A DNA stretch of 64,000 nucleotides, from assembly GCA_030533445.1 (NCBI GenBank), contig CM060083.1, positions 31,823,666 to 31,887,665 of the forward strand, in the 5' to 3' direction. The notes under the pieces are model-generated. The model was given only the letters and a program-made list of their open reading frames with translations. It had not been told where the DNA came from and ran no database searches. Below are positions 39,209 to 51,339 of this stretch, one piece after another. The stretch comes from Cyprinodon diabolis (lineage: Eukaryota > Chordata > Actinopteri > Cyprinodontiformes > Cyprinodontidae). A program made the position numbers and the translations under genes. Every line of letters begins with the position of its first letter. The stretch's first letter is position 1.

Positions 39209-40308
39209 TCTTCTAAAATTTTATGTTTCCTCTGGCCTTTGGTTATTCAAAATAACATTAGCACCCATCTTTAAGAAACTTGGTTAAGATTATATTAGAA
39301 TAACATTGTTTTTCATTTGTATTGAAAACGGTTACAAGTAAACTGAAGGTAGAAGTCGGTTGCTTTATTACTAAACCAACTTTCAGCCAGTGTTAATTAA
39401 ATCTATAAATAAACCTATAAAAAGCCTTACATAGATAGTTCGAAGCAGGGACAGTAGCTCCAGACTTTTAATATTCAGAGACTGAACATCATTGTGTATT
39501 TAGATATGTAATCTAAAGTAAACTTTACATCATTGCATTATCACTGTTACATGTATTACGTGTCTAATCCATCCAGTTATTTACTCACTAATTACTTCTG
39601 GTGGTTTTCAGACCAACGGTAAAAACTAAAGAAGCTCACTCCTCACCCTTAGGCAAAGTAAAATTACATTTGTTTGCCTGAGAAGATAATTAATAGTTTG
39701 CTGAGTTTAATAAAAAGTTATCATATGTCTAAATAACCACACTGATAACACCAAACCAAAATACTGCATTTTTGCACCACATATGCTTTGAACTTCCATA
39801 TCAATGTATTTTTGCATCATTTCTTTTTTCTCCCACACTCTTTGCATTTGCTCACTTACTGTCTGAAAGCAGTACAAAACAATATTTTGTTGAAAAAGTT
39901 GTATAAATCTAAGTCCAAAGTAGGCATTTTTCTGAGCTATTTGTTGGTTTTCACTTTCTTTACAAGAGAAAAATGTGTTTAGGTCGCCAAACTCTAAATA
40001 GCCACTGGCCCAACAAGTAGTAGCATTAAGTGTGTTTGATTAGGCTTTTATTTATAGCTTTGAAACAATTAGTTTGACTCTAAGTAAATGTTTTTGTTTG
40101 TTTTTGAGCAAATAAATCTAGACCCTGAGTGGCTTCCTCCCACTTTGAGCTGCAGCTAACCTGACTCTGAAGGCTCCCATGGAGTCAGGCATGCTGTGTG
40201 TATGCTGAGAGGTGCATGGACTGGATGGGTAACGCTGCCTAACCTTCAGTAAGAAAAGATTGGCTGTCCTAAAAGCTCCAGGCTGTAGGGATTGGGAAGA
40301 GGAAGTTC

Positions 40309-40470
40309 AATTCAATGCATTTTATTTATACAGCGCTAATTCACAACACATGTCATCACAAGGCACTTTAGAGAGACAATTCAATCAGATCATACAGTCA
40401 GATTGGTTCAAGGTTTTCAATCTAAGGAAAACCACCTGATTGCATCGACTCCAAAGCAATCCCTCATATT
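40309..40470. repeat. Teleost interspersed repeat fragment (TTTATTTATA...GCGCTAATTCACAACA type)
   Basis: 'ttcaattcaatgcatttta' followed by 'tacagcgctaattcacaac' and 'caaggcactttagagag' is a very common fish retroposon-like motif. Only a short piece is present; family not assigned. Confidence 0.65.
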
Positions 40471-43005
40471 AACTATATATTAACGTGTGCAAGAAAAACT
40501 GTAAAAATAAAAAAAATGTTTAGAACAACAAACTAACTTCATGAAATAAAGTTTGAATTACTATAAAGCTATGCTTGAATCCACATTTCAAGCATATATA
40601 TACGTATATATATATATATTTTTTTTTATGCACAAACTACAACAAAAGCCTGACTTAATCACAAAATAAAACAGTGTGCTTGGATGTAAGGAGAGCAGAG
40701 ACAGAGGACACTATGTAATGCATATTATTAAGGGTATCCTGGCCTGACTCGGAATGCTGAGCTGACAGAACAGCACAACTCTGTGTACAGCTAAGCTAAA
40801 CTCTGAGTTAGCTGAGCTCCAAGTAGCAGTAAGTTGCAATCTGAGTAGATGGCTAAGGCTGATTTCTTGACCCATACAGCCAATCAGATCCAGGTCCTTC
40901 TAAATGTCTATAAGTGATCATTAAGAACCAGAAAGTGTATCCAACTACTGTGGAGGACAGAGCATGTTTTACAGGAATACTGCCACTCTAAACTGTGTAT
41001 CAAATGCAAGTCAGGAAATCAGTTGATTTACTTATGTGGTCAGAAACCAAGTTCTATATAAATAGTGACAGTATATGCATTGTTTTTAAATTGGCATTCA
41101 AGACAATGTATGGCTGCATCTTTAAAAGGCTTTTATCAATTTGCTGTTGGGTCAGAATGGCAGGTCCAGCAAGCAGTTGTGGCTTTATAGTCCGTGTTCT
41201 GATCTACAATTGTTTAAAGTTTTGATTGTGATATTTGGCTCTAATTCTAATTAAGTGGTACAAATGAAGCAAACAGATCAGCATAACTTCCCTATTAGTA
41301 AGCTTTGTGTAATCACAGTTAACTCAAAGTTAAGAAATCATGCAAAGTATCTATCAATACTTTTCATTTAATAAACATCCAATATTATACAATTACAACC
41401 CTTAATGCCGATTATGAAATGTCTGAAAGAAAGAAATAATCTGTGCAACAGTTCCAATTAACATCACTGTTAGAATTCAATAATTTTCTGTTTATTTATG
41501 TATAAACAGGGATTTCACTTTGGTACATTATCAGAAAGAACATCCTAAAACATTTCTCCATCATTGATAGTTGACAGGTATGCTAGTTGCAGGAGAAAGC
41601 AGGTCATTACATTTTGCAACGAGTGCAACACGAGTTAGTTATGTAGATGATTGCTGATATGACAACCTCTCATAAAAACACAACACAAATTTTGATTATA
41701 TGCAGATTTGACAGGGGGATGCCCTCGTACAACAAGAAATACAACCTCTATTGAACCTGTAATATCTATTGTACTTAAAGGGGATAAAGGCTTTTGAGTC
41801 AAATCAATGTAAATGGAAGAAGGACTAGTTAGAATCTCCCACAGGGGCTGCACTCTGCTTTCCTGCGTTGCTGTTGCATAGCCGTTATCTCTAAAGAAAA
41901 ACTCTATCTCTTTGAGAAATGCTCTTTTATCAACTTGGGGGAGGGAAAAAAATTAAGGAGGCAAAATGGACTGGATCAGAAATGATTATCAGTGTTTGCA
42001 CATGTGCAGTTCATTCATGTCGGTCAGCAGTGGAGGGATTGACTAAATGCCTTTCAGCAAACAGAGATGAGACAGCGCTTTGTCAGCAGCCTGAACGTTA
42101 GGAGAAGTGGGACAGAAAGTTTGATAGTTACAAAAGTTTTAGGGGATTACCCCATTTTTAACTAACGAGCATTTGCTTGGATATTTATGCCTCTCTCTCT
42201 TCATAATGAAAACTTTTATACGTCTTCCACTTACCATAGAGGGCTGAGAGGTTAAATAGAAACACCCAGATCACCCCCACCCATACTAAAAGATTAAAAA
42301 AAAGCAATTCTTTCTAATATTGGGTCAATTTATATTCAGATTTCAGGTTTATTGCATATTTTTGAATTCTTATAAATTAAAATGACCAGTTTTAATCAAA
42401 TCAGAATTAGAAGTTAAATAAAACTGATAAGTTCATCTATAATAAATTTGAGTATTATTTTTACTAGGTTCAAGATAAAATTTAGCAGATGAAAACTCTG
42501 ATATTATCTCTATACAACTGAAACTATCGCCATAAATCATGATTAAAACTGAATTGTAAAGAAATAATGAAACTGGTCTAAGTGACATATCCGTCATTAT
42601 GTCTGTACCAGCACATATCATCATTAGCACTTTTTTTTTAATCTTATGTTTTCAGTACAGGGGCCATGACTTTTTCTTGGCCCCTGCTGGCCACTGTTGG
42701 CTCCTGTCTAGAGCCCAGAAGAGTATTGAACCTCCTCTCTCACCTTAAAGAATGACTCGCTAAGATTTTGGATGTGTCTTTGCTCTGACTCAGAAATGAT
42801 GAGAAAGAACACTGAAGGAAATTCTTCTATATTCTTAAAACCATATTAAATATTATGAAATGTATTCATTTTTTAAAGTATGTAATACTTTTCTCCTATT
42901 ATTTATTTTATTGGAGGTTCTGCATTACTTTTCTTCTATCCCTCTTTAGCCCACTAGATGTCCTCAGTTAGTCCTTCATTTTTTCCGACGTGCTGCTGCC
43001 TTAAA

Positions 43006-43288
43006 TCACATCCATCCATCAATTTTCAGACACGCTTAATCCCAAGTAAACAAACAGGACAAACAACCATTCAAGCACACACCTAAGTGGACTTTAGAGA
43101 AGCCAATTAACCTAACAGTCATATTTTTGAACTGTGGGAGGAAGCCAGAGTACCCAGAGAGAACCCACACATGCTCAGGGAGAACATGCAAACTCCATGC
43201 AGAAAGACCCCGGGCCAGGAATCAAACCCAGAACCTTCTTGCTGCAAGCAGCAATGCTATCCACTGTGCCACTGAGCAGTCCACCTTA
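43006..43288 (-). repeat. LINE/SINE 3'-end fragment with CATCCATC tail
   Basis: The segment starts with CATCCATCCATC (a GGATG tail on the minus strand). It continues with 'gccaattaacctaacagtc', 'actgtgggaggaagccaga', 'gagaacatgcaaactccat' and 'gaatcaaacccagaacctt', the layout of the common teleost LINE-type 3' end. Minus-strand orientation is inferred from the tail. The open frame 43127-43348 inside it is a by-product. Confidence 0.75.
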
Positions 43289-44734
43289 AATCACAAAAAA
43301 ATATATAAACAGACACATAACACTAATACAGATGTAGAAAATGTATGAGATTGGACAAAAATAACACATGCTGTAATCCTCTTTGTTGTCCTGGTCTCTT
43401 TAATAAAGCCTTCTTTTTTAAACCATTTTAATCATCAGAAGATTTAAAAATGTGTGTTTTTTGCTTTAGGTTTTAGCCTTGGCCTAATCTATGTCTCAAC
43501 TTAAGGAATGGGTTTATTTGCCAAAACCAAGCTTAAAAACATCTGTTTTTAAGATGCTTTTTTTCCCTTCATCCTGACTTAATCTAAGTAGGTTCAGATG
43601 CAAGCACGAATTAAGTCATCAAGCAACAAAAAGAGACATTTCATCCTTTTTTCTGTTCTTCGCCTGACATAATAAGATCAGTTTCCCTCATAAATGGCCA
43701 TGAAAATAAAGCAAACAGGATGTCACGCTCCAAGCCTACCGCTGTTTGTTCTGACCTCTTGCCTGCATAGCCAAGATCAGAGGAAGGGCAATGTCCTTTT
43801 GTTACAGTAGGATGCAAGTCCCTTTCTCAATGCATGCAGAAAAACATACAATAGGCTCAGACACAAGAAGCAACGTGACTCTTTGTGTTTTTGAACTCCC
43901 TAAAGATAGATCAGGAGAGGAAACGATGGAGACTTTTAAACAGGTGTTCCAGCTCATCAAAAATAAAGAGCTGAAGACAGCTGCAGTTTTAAATTTTGTT
44001 TATTTGTTATGATTCTTATTAACTTATTTTTTTATATTACTATATTACATCAGTTAAAGTGACACCTTTTTGTGATTTAATTTAGAGCGGTAAACATTTC
44101 CTTGTTTTAAATCGTGGAGGGAAACTGATTCATTTTGTGACAGTTCAGTGATACAGTTGGTTTCCTGGCATACTCTTTAGACAGGTCTGCCTGTTTGTCA
44201 CATGGTGGTACAGAGACAGACAAGAATGCATGCTCTAACTCAGACCAAGATAAGAACTATTGATTGATTAATCTGATGTGTTTCTTCATTTATTTTCTAT
44301 CCGTAGCAAAACCCAAATATGCTTGGTGAGAAATCCATCACGGAGAGGAAAATAGCAGAAATGGCACTATCAAGTCATTGACCACTAGTTTAGATTCATT
44401 GGCATATTTTGATATTAGTACTGTTATGTTTTTACCACTGCTGGAGGAGAAAGGTATATAGGAAATCTGTACAAGAATATAAGAATAAGAAAACAAATAA
44501 TAAAATGATTTTAAAAAATTATAAATATGGCTTAATACTATTTGCACCTCTGATATTGCCAAAAATTTCTGAAAGAAAATAGAAGGGTTAAGAGTTTAGC
44601 CATTAATTGCTTAAAGCCGCCTTAACATGCAAATTAGATGATATTTATGTTGTGGTCTTGGGTTAATAGAACAGCCTTAGCTTCAAAGTACCAGTCTGAA
44701 CTATAGTGCTAAAGTAATAGAAATAGACATAGAA

Positions 44735-44835
44735 ATAGAAAATCCCTTTATTGTCCCACAATGGGGGAATTGTGATGTTTACAGCAGCAAAAAGATTATA
44801 GAAAAACTTGGTAACACACATGTAGACAATTTAAT
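44735..44835. repeat. Short interspersed repeat fragment, second copy
   Basis: Diverged partner of the 37485-37575 fragment, with the same 'gtcccacaa...ggggaa...acagcagcaaaa' order. A third partial match ('atccctttattgtctcaca') is at about 46190-46210. Confidence 0.55.
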
Positions 44836-47119
44836 TTAATTTATAATATTATAATATATAATACAGAGAAAATCCTTTTATAGTGCAATCAATTACTTTC
44901 TTTTAATAACTGGTAGCTTTTAAAAAGAATATAATCTCTCTGTATGATTATATCATTTGCTATATTTGCAGGTTATAGTGCTCCATTTACAAAATTACTT
45001 TAAAAGTGTTTTCAGATCCACACAACTACAAGTTACAGCATTCTATTGCCACCAGGTGGCAGTCTCAGAGACATGAGGCATGTTACTTGTCTTATATTGT
45101 TGCTTTGCCTTGGTTTAGAAACCCAAGGGAGCTCACTGCAGCTTTTCCCCAGTCCTGGAAAAGCTTTGGACTGTAATCAAGTCAGGAGCTGCTGTATGAT
45201 CAAGGACTGACACAAACTCACTGACCCTGGTGGAGTTTTGCTTGCTGTCATGTGATTGCATTGTTTCCTGTACAGCAAATAAGCCACATGATAGCTTGAT
45301 TGGCTTAAACAGCTTCCTGCTAAGAGATGTACAAATGCACTGAATCAATACCGTTCCATCCTGAGATTTTGAGATTTGAATGAGGAAGTTTTTTTTCAGT
45401 TTCTTCTTGCTCAACAAATGTGCATGTAGTAGTGAGCCCTGTGAGTGATGGTGCTCAGCTGCTGGCAGCTGCAGGGGCGAAGCTTTGCCCTCTCTAAAAA
45501 TATGGCCTGTAATTTGACCAAACCCTCCAATGGAGCCCAGTGCAGCTACGTGTTCTAATTTGGGAGCTCATCTGAGCAGGTTGTGGTTGCTCTACGCCAC
45601 TTTCCCTGTGATCGGCCTCACCCCCAGTTTACACTCCCACACTATGATTGATCGTGGCCTGTGACAGACAGGAAGTATGTGTTTATGTGTGTGTTCCTGA
45701 CTGCGTTCATGCATTTCGATCTGGGAGATAGCATCTGGATAACCGATAGGAAATGTGAAAGGAAAGGCTCTTGGATTTGTTTTATGTTTCCTAAAATAGA
45801 AGAGCAAAGTTTCCGTAGGTCAGACAGCATTTCTCTGTTAATACACAAATGGCATTCTACATCTATTAATGTCAACATAATAAAGATATTATTCAAAATA
45901 CAGTTGATTTCAGCATTAGGTTTTGAAGTGCTAAAGTATGCAGAAGTGCTGAAAGCATTCTGCTCTGAGTAAATGCCCAACTTATAGTCCTACAGAAATA
46001 AAAGGCTTATTTTCACTGCTTTGTTAATATAATATTACTACATTAATAAAAAATTGATAAGCCCTAAAGTTCAGTACTGTCTGTTAGCACTGTCACCAAA
46101 CTGGAACCATCGGCTGGTCATTCTGAGGTCCTGAAGAATACAATTAAATTGATTTTAAATCTTTATATATATATATTCTACAGTGTAATATCCCTTTATT
46201 GTCTCACAGTGAGGATGGAGTCCCACTCAGGGATCCAAAGGGATAATCAGGATTTATATTGATTTATATTTATACAAACTTCAGTCAGGATTTTACTCAG
46301 TTTAGTCCAATTGAGAATAAAATCGTATTCAGAACATATTCAGTTCCATCTGGTTGCTTTGCAGTATATAATTTATCAACACAGCTTTAAATAACAGGAA
46401 GAGAAAAAAAAATTATTTGAGGAAATGTGGTTGACACAGAAGCATCAAATTTCTTGTATTTTCTACAGCGGAAGAAAAACAAAGAGAAATGTTTCCATGT
46501 TTAACTGTTTTTGTGAGTTTTTTTTGGGGGCCAATAATTCAAAAATGGACAATAAAGATACTAAAGACAACATGGTGCAGAAAAGTGTTCTGAATTTTCT
46601 CAAGCAGCTAAACCCTATAGCGCTAAGCAGTATTCCTCTAGTTATAATTCTTCCCTAAAGCAGTAAAACAACAGAAAGCATAGAGGAAGATGAGCTGCTA
46701 GAACTTATATACGATGGAGTGTGTTATAAAAAAAAAACTCCTCCTTTCATTGTCTTCTGATTCCTGTCCAGCTGGTGTTTACTATACAGATCCGTTGAAT
46801 AGTTCCCCTTTTATCTTTCAACCAGAATTAGCAACCATAGCCTACTGTTATTTCTCTTCTTTACAGGAAACCTAAATTTAAGCATCGTTTTATTTCAAAT
46901 TTCTTAAGTTTTTCGACTTGAGATAAACTGCGAGGTGCATGGTGAGAATTTGATTGTGCATCAGCACAAATGTAATTTTAACCACTTGGGTCTCTGACTG
47001 GACATTATCTTAATGTTGGTAACCCTGACTGCATGCATGTTTTAAGAGAGATCAAGATTCTAAATTATAAAGATTATAAATAATCCACCTTTTATTGTTA
47101 GTCAATTATGTAAGGAAAG

Positions 47120-47480
47120 TTTATTTATACGTGAAATTCAAAGTGTTATACTGTATATGTGAATAGAAAAAGAATATTAGTGGCAAAAATGTCACATTAT
47201 ATAAAAGAAATGATAAAATTGAAGGAAATAAAAGGAAAGCTGGATTGAAAGCTTAAGTAATAATGTTTTGATAGCACAATCAAAGGCCACTCTAAGCAAA
47301 TTTTGAATCTTTATCTAAAGCAGCTCAGGGTTTCAGTACCTCTACAGTCTTCTGGAAGTTTATTCCAGATTAGGAAGCATAAGAACTAAAGGTTTTTCTC
47401 CACTCGTGGATCTGGTTCTGGGTCTGCAGAGGAGATCTGAGGAAGGAGACCTGAGAGGTCTGTGCGGTCGATACAAAAAA
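47120..47480. repeat. Decayed interspersed repeat
   Basis: 'ttctggaagtttattccag', 'gaagcataagaactaaagg' and 'gagacctgagaggtctgtg' resemble the body of a fish retroposon whose other parts occur at 55640-56290. No coding potential. Confidence 0.45.
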
Positions 47481-49057
47481 CTGCTACAAATAAATTCCTA
47501 TTTGCAGAAAAACTGTTGTGGAGTGTTTACTATCAATAACAATGCTTCAAAAATCATTAAAGAAAGAAAATTCCTCTAATGCATAATTGAATTCACACAT
47601 TATTTCTAGCATTGATAGCTATGCGGAGTATGAGAGAAATCTAACTAAATTCATATTTTTTACTTCAGCTGTTGTTTCCTGAAGATGTTTTCCTTTCCTG
47701 TCCAGTAGAGGGGGGCAATGTCCCCAGTGCATCACCTTTGGCACAACAACTACACCTATGATGTAATTTTTTTGGTCACGTGAGCTGCTGCAGCAGTTGT
47801 CAGATATGATGAAAGCAGGAGAGATCACCCTGCACACAGGTTATGATGCCTAGCAAATGGATTTATGGCCTTTAACTTTTTTTTTTTAGGTTAGACCTGC
47901 AAACATCGGTGTTATCGGTGTTAATTTTTTTCTTCATACTTTACTGCAAAATAGATAAGATCAGTCCATTTGCATTTTAAAATGATATCTTTATAAGTCC
48001 TGCTGAGCTACTTTGACTAGACCACTTCAACATAAAAATGCACAGACATAAAACATTTTATTCTAGCTCTTTCTGGATGTTTGGTGTTGTCTTTGCAGCC
48101 TCTAACAGATTACTCTTTTTTTAACTGCATCCAGCTCCTTATCCACTCTGATCAGTTCTCATGTCCCTATTGATGATGTCATCACCACATTTTACTGTGT
48201 GTTCAGGGGTCTATGCAGTATTAGTACTCCTCCAATAAGGCTCCAAAATCAATCAGAGAGTGATGCTGTCAATGCTATTATTGAGAGGAAACTTGTTTCT
48301 ACTTTTTAAGTGTTTTAATATCTCCTTTTAAAGTTCAGCAGATGAGTTGTGCTGGTTTGCTTATTAAAATATTGCTCGCCACACAGACAGATAGCCTATC
48401 AGCGATGAGATGAGGCTTCCTGTCAGCTGTGACTTAGCTGATTATTTGGTGGTTGGTTTCATTCGCCTTAGATTGTGCAAACGTCAACATATGCTGTTTC
48501 CTTTTTTGACTTTGTTGGCAGATGTGTGTTATTAAGATAGTGAACAGTGCTTTAAATGACAGCTTACACTTGGCCAAGTGCTCCACACAGGCCAGATCTT
48601 TTACTCCTCATCTTATAACTCACAGCTCTCCCTGTAGTGCCTCCATCTGTAGCTCTGTGGTCCCATCCCACATATCCCATCCATCACACACAGAAACAAA
48701 GACTAACACAGTTAGGGTGAGTCATCTATTCATCACAAACCCAATGTGATTAAAATAATTCTGACTCTAGGTTACTAAAGTTCATGGGCTACACAAATAT
48801 GAAGCGTTTCCTTCTTTTACAAGTTATGTTCCTCAATGGTGTACCGAAATAATAACAGCATGGAGATTGAGCTGGATGGCCTGATGAGGCTTTGTCTACG
48901 CTTATGTAAGCTTTGCTCATCTGTAGTAAAAAATAAACTAAATTATGATTCCCTCCTATGGACACATGGGAACATTTCAGATCCAAGCTTTGTTTTAAGC
49001 ACTTCCTGGCTCTGCCTTCAAACCGTATGAATGGAAGACAAATGCAGAGATTAGTCA

Positions 49058-50057
49058 GGATGGATGGATGGATGGATGGATGGATGGATGGATGGATGGA
49101 TGGATGGATGGGAGGATGGATGGACGATGGTGAACAGACAGACAGACAGATTCAGGATGGATGGCTTAATGGATGGATGGATGGATGGATGGACCAATAG
49201 ATGGATGGATGGATGATGGATGGACCAATGGATGGATGGATGTATGGATGAATGGATGGACCAATGGATGGATGGATGGATGGACCAACGGACCGATGGA
49301 TGGATGGATGGATGGCTTAATGGATGGATTGATGGATGAATGGATGGACCAATTGATGGATGGATGGATGGATGGATGGACCAATGGATGGATGAAATGG
49401 ATGGATGGACCAATGGATGGATGGATTGATGGATGAATGGACCAATGGATGGATGGACCAATGGATGGATGGATTGATGGATGAATGGACCAATGGATGG
49501 ACCAATGGATGGTTTGATGGATGGATTGATGGTTCAATGGATGGTTTGATGGATGGATGGATGGATGGATGGATGGATGGAGGGATTGATGGCTTAATGG
49601 ATGGATGGATGGATTGATGGATGAATGGATGGGCCAATGGATGGATGGATGGATGGATGGATGGATGGAGCAATAGATGGATGGATGGATGGATGGATGG
49701 ATGAATGGATGGACCAATGGATGGATGGATGGATGGATGGATGAATGGATGGACCAATGGATGGATGGATGGATGGATGATGGACCAATGGATTGATGGA
49801 TGGATTGATGGATGGATGGATGGATGGATGGATGGACCAATGGATAGACCAATGGATGCATGGATGGATGGATGGACAAATGGATGGACCAATGGATGGA
49901 TGGATGGATGGATGGATGGATGGATGGATGGATGGATGGATTGATGGCTTAATGGATGGATGAATGGATGGGCCAATGGATGGATGGATGGATGGATGGA
50001 TGGATGGACCAATAGATGGATGGATGGATTGATGAATGGATGGATGGATGGATGGAC
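49058..50057. repeat. 1-kb TGGA satellite with periodic CCAA interruptions
   Basis: A continuous (TGGA)n array has recurring variants TGGACCAATGGA, TTGATGG, GAATGGA and GGCTTAATGGA. The variants combine into longer shared blocks, so the array has grown by duplication of multi-unit segments rather than single tetramers. A few non-TGGA inserts (such as CAGACAGACAGA at 49136-49147) occur near the left edge. The strand shown is G-rich. All long frames in it (Ser-Ile-His-Pro or Met-Asp-Gly-Trp repeats) are artefacts. It ends about 650 bp before the rhoq ATG. Confidence 0.95.
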
Positions 50058-50219
50058 AACTCTGCTCTCTATGATCAGAGTGGTTTAATACAATATTTAC
50101 AAATACATTTCTGTCATGTTTAATTCACTACTTCTTATTCCCTTAATGAACAGATCTTCTTCTTCAGAAAAATAAGTTTTTTTGTTGTTGTTTTTTCCTC
50201 CATATGTCTAATGTTGTGG

Positions 50220-50706
50220 GCTATTTTTTCGCAGTCCTTTAACCTCTGACCTAGCAGGCGAACTGCAGGCTACTTCTTGCTTTTAAAAGCCAGGCTCCGC
50301 CTCTCTAGCCAGCCTGTCCAGCAGCAGCAGCAGCAGCGGAGGAGGAGGAGAAGGAGGAAGAGGAGGCTCAGTGCGCCGGGGAGCGTCAGGGGAGCAGGAC
50401 ACACCGCGGAGGGAAGCGGACACGGTGGTTCCCTCCTCAGCTTCAAAGGAAACCCTTTGCTGCTTTGACTGGGGGATCCAGTAGAAAAACCAAAGGGGTT
50501 AAAGTTGAGCTTTATTCTGGGAGGAAAGGAACCGGTGTTTGGCAGGAGGGAGACAGAGATGCTGCTCCAGCCCGACACGGTGCAGCGCGCAGTCCGCCTC
50601 CAAGGCTGCTGATGCCCGCCGCGGTGCGGGGATCCCCACCCAGCAGCGCCGGCAGGAGGTCGGCACAGCAGGGCGTCCAGGAGAGGATGGTGTTTGGGTC
50701 CGAACC
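50220..50706 (+). promoter_or_regulatory. GC-rich promoter/5' leader of rhoq
   Basis: Base composition changes abruptly from AT-rich to GC/CpG-rich, continuing into the rhoq coding exon, as expected of a CpG-island promoter. The block contains a CAG run (50319-50336) directly followed by GGAGGAGGAG purine repeats, then CpG-containing sequence up to the ATG. No TATA box was found at a fitting distance. The start site cannot be fixed from sequence, so which part is transcribed is inference. Confidence 0.6.
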
Positions 50707-50737
50707 ATGGCGAACGGAACCGGTTCTATCATGCTGA
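50559..50737 (+). promoter_or_regulatory. Two overlapping upstream ORFs in the rhoq leader
   Basis: uORF 1 runs 50559-50612 (17 codons plus TGA). Its stop overlaps the ATG of uORF 2 by one base (TGATG at 50610-50614). uORF 2 runs 50612-50737 (41 codons plus TGA) and overlaps the rhoq start at 50707 in another frame. If the transcript starts upstream of 50559, ribosomes reading uORF 2 would pass the main ATG, which would lower Rhoq output. The geometry is directly visible; the effect is inference. Confidence 0.5.
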
Positions 50738-51195
50738 AATGCGTCGTGGTTGGAGACGGTGCGGTGGGTAAAACGTGTCTCCTGATGAGCTATGCCAACG
50801 ACGCCTTTCCAGAGGAGTATGTGCCCACGGTGTTTGATCATTATGCAGGTAGGGTTACATCTCACGAACCATGACATCACTGAGCTGCTGCTTTGCTTTG
50901 TTTGGTGATAATTATCCCATTAGAAATGGAAAAAGAGGAGAAGAGAGACGTGGATTCCCTCTCTTGACTTTTCTCTCACTCTTTCTGCAACTGCATTGCA
51001 TCTGTTGCAATAATCAAAACCACTTGTTTGCCTTCCTCATAGCTGGAAGTCCCTGAGACCACCACCCCTCAGTCCCTCTGATCCCTGTCTCCTCACCCCA
51101 CCCTCACCTTTCTGTTCCTTTCCCATGTTCTTGCAGTGAGTGTCAACGTTGGAGGGAAGCAGTACTTGCTGGGACTGTATGACACAGCTGGTCAG
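50707..51195 (+). CDS. rhoq: Rho-family GTPase RhoQ (TC10), first two coding exons, partial
   Basis: Exon 1 is 50707-50848 and exon 2 is 51137-51195, both with GT-AG borders and matching phase (G|TG encodes V48). The 67 codons present run from [11 protein letters not shown] through the P-loop GDGAVGKT (16-23), the switch-I effector segment [10 protein letters not shown] with T41, to DTAGQ (63-67) where Q67 is the catalytic glutamine. The sequence is nearly identical to vertebrate TC10 as I recall it; the short N-terminus separates it from RhoJ and Cdc42. TC10 is a membrane-attached GTPase that acts in exocytosis, including insulin-stimulated GLUT4 delivery, and in actin control. The later exons (from the EDYDRLRPL segment to the CAAX tail) were not found, so they should lie beyond the right edge. 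The gene is truncated by the window, not broken. Confidence 0.93.
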
Positions 51196-51339
51196 GTAGA
51201 GTTTATTTTGCTTATGGTTTACTAAATGCTTTACAGTCACAACAGTGCTGGGAGAAACTATTAATCTCCACTGAGATGTTATGTCCTCTTTTTAACTGTG
51301 TGAGAACATCATCAGACCTTAATATCAAATTGGCTTTAT

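Larger units (their letters stand above)
39209..49057. other. Large gene-poor interval between the homeobox gene and rhoq
   Basis: I found no splice-bounded coding exon, RNA gene or conserved protein frame in nearly 10 kb. Recognisable contents are the repeat fragments listed separately (40309, 43006, 44735 and 47120). The longest open frames (for example 45661-45972 plus and 45642-45980 minus) overlap each other on opposite strands and resemble no family. Distal enhancers could be present but cannot be read from sequence alone. Confidence 0.45.

Noticed and set aside
43127..43348. 73-codon plus-strand frame
   Set aside because: It lies within a common LINE-type 3'-end repeat read antisense.
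45642..45980. Overlapping roughly 100-codon frames on both strands
   Set aside because: Opposite-strand overlap, no domain and no splice context; chance open frames.
49051..50012. Frames of over 200 codons on both strands across the TGGA array
   Set aside because: Tandem-repeat artefacts; frames on opposite strands overlap and have no start context, splice sites or domain.
50270..50578. 102-codon minus-strand frame rich in Leu and Cys in the rhoq leader
   Set aside because: It comes from the CAG and GGAGGA repeats of the leader read in reverse; no start context or homology.
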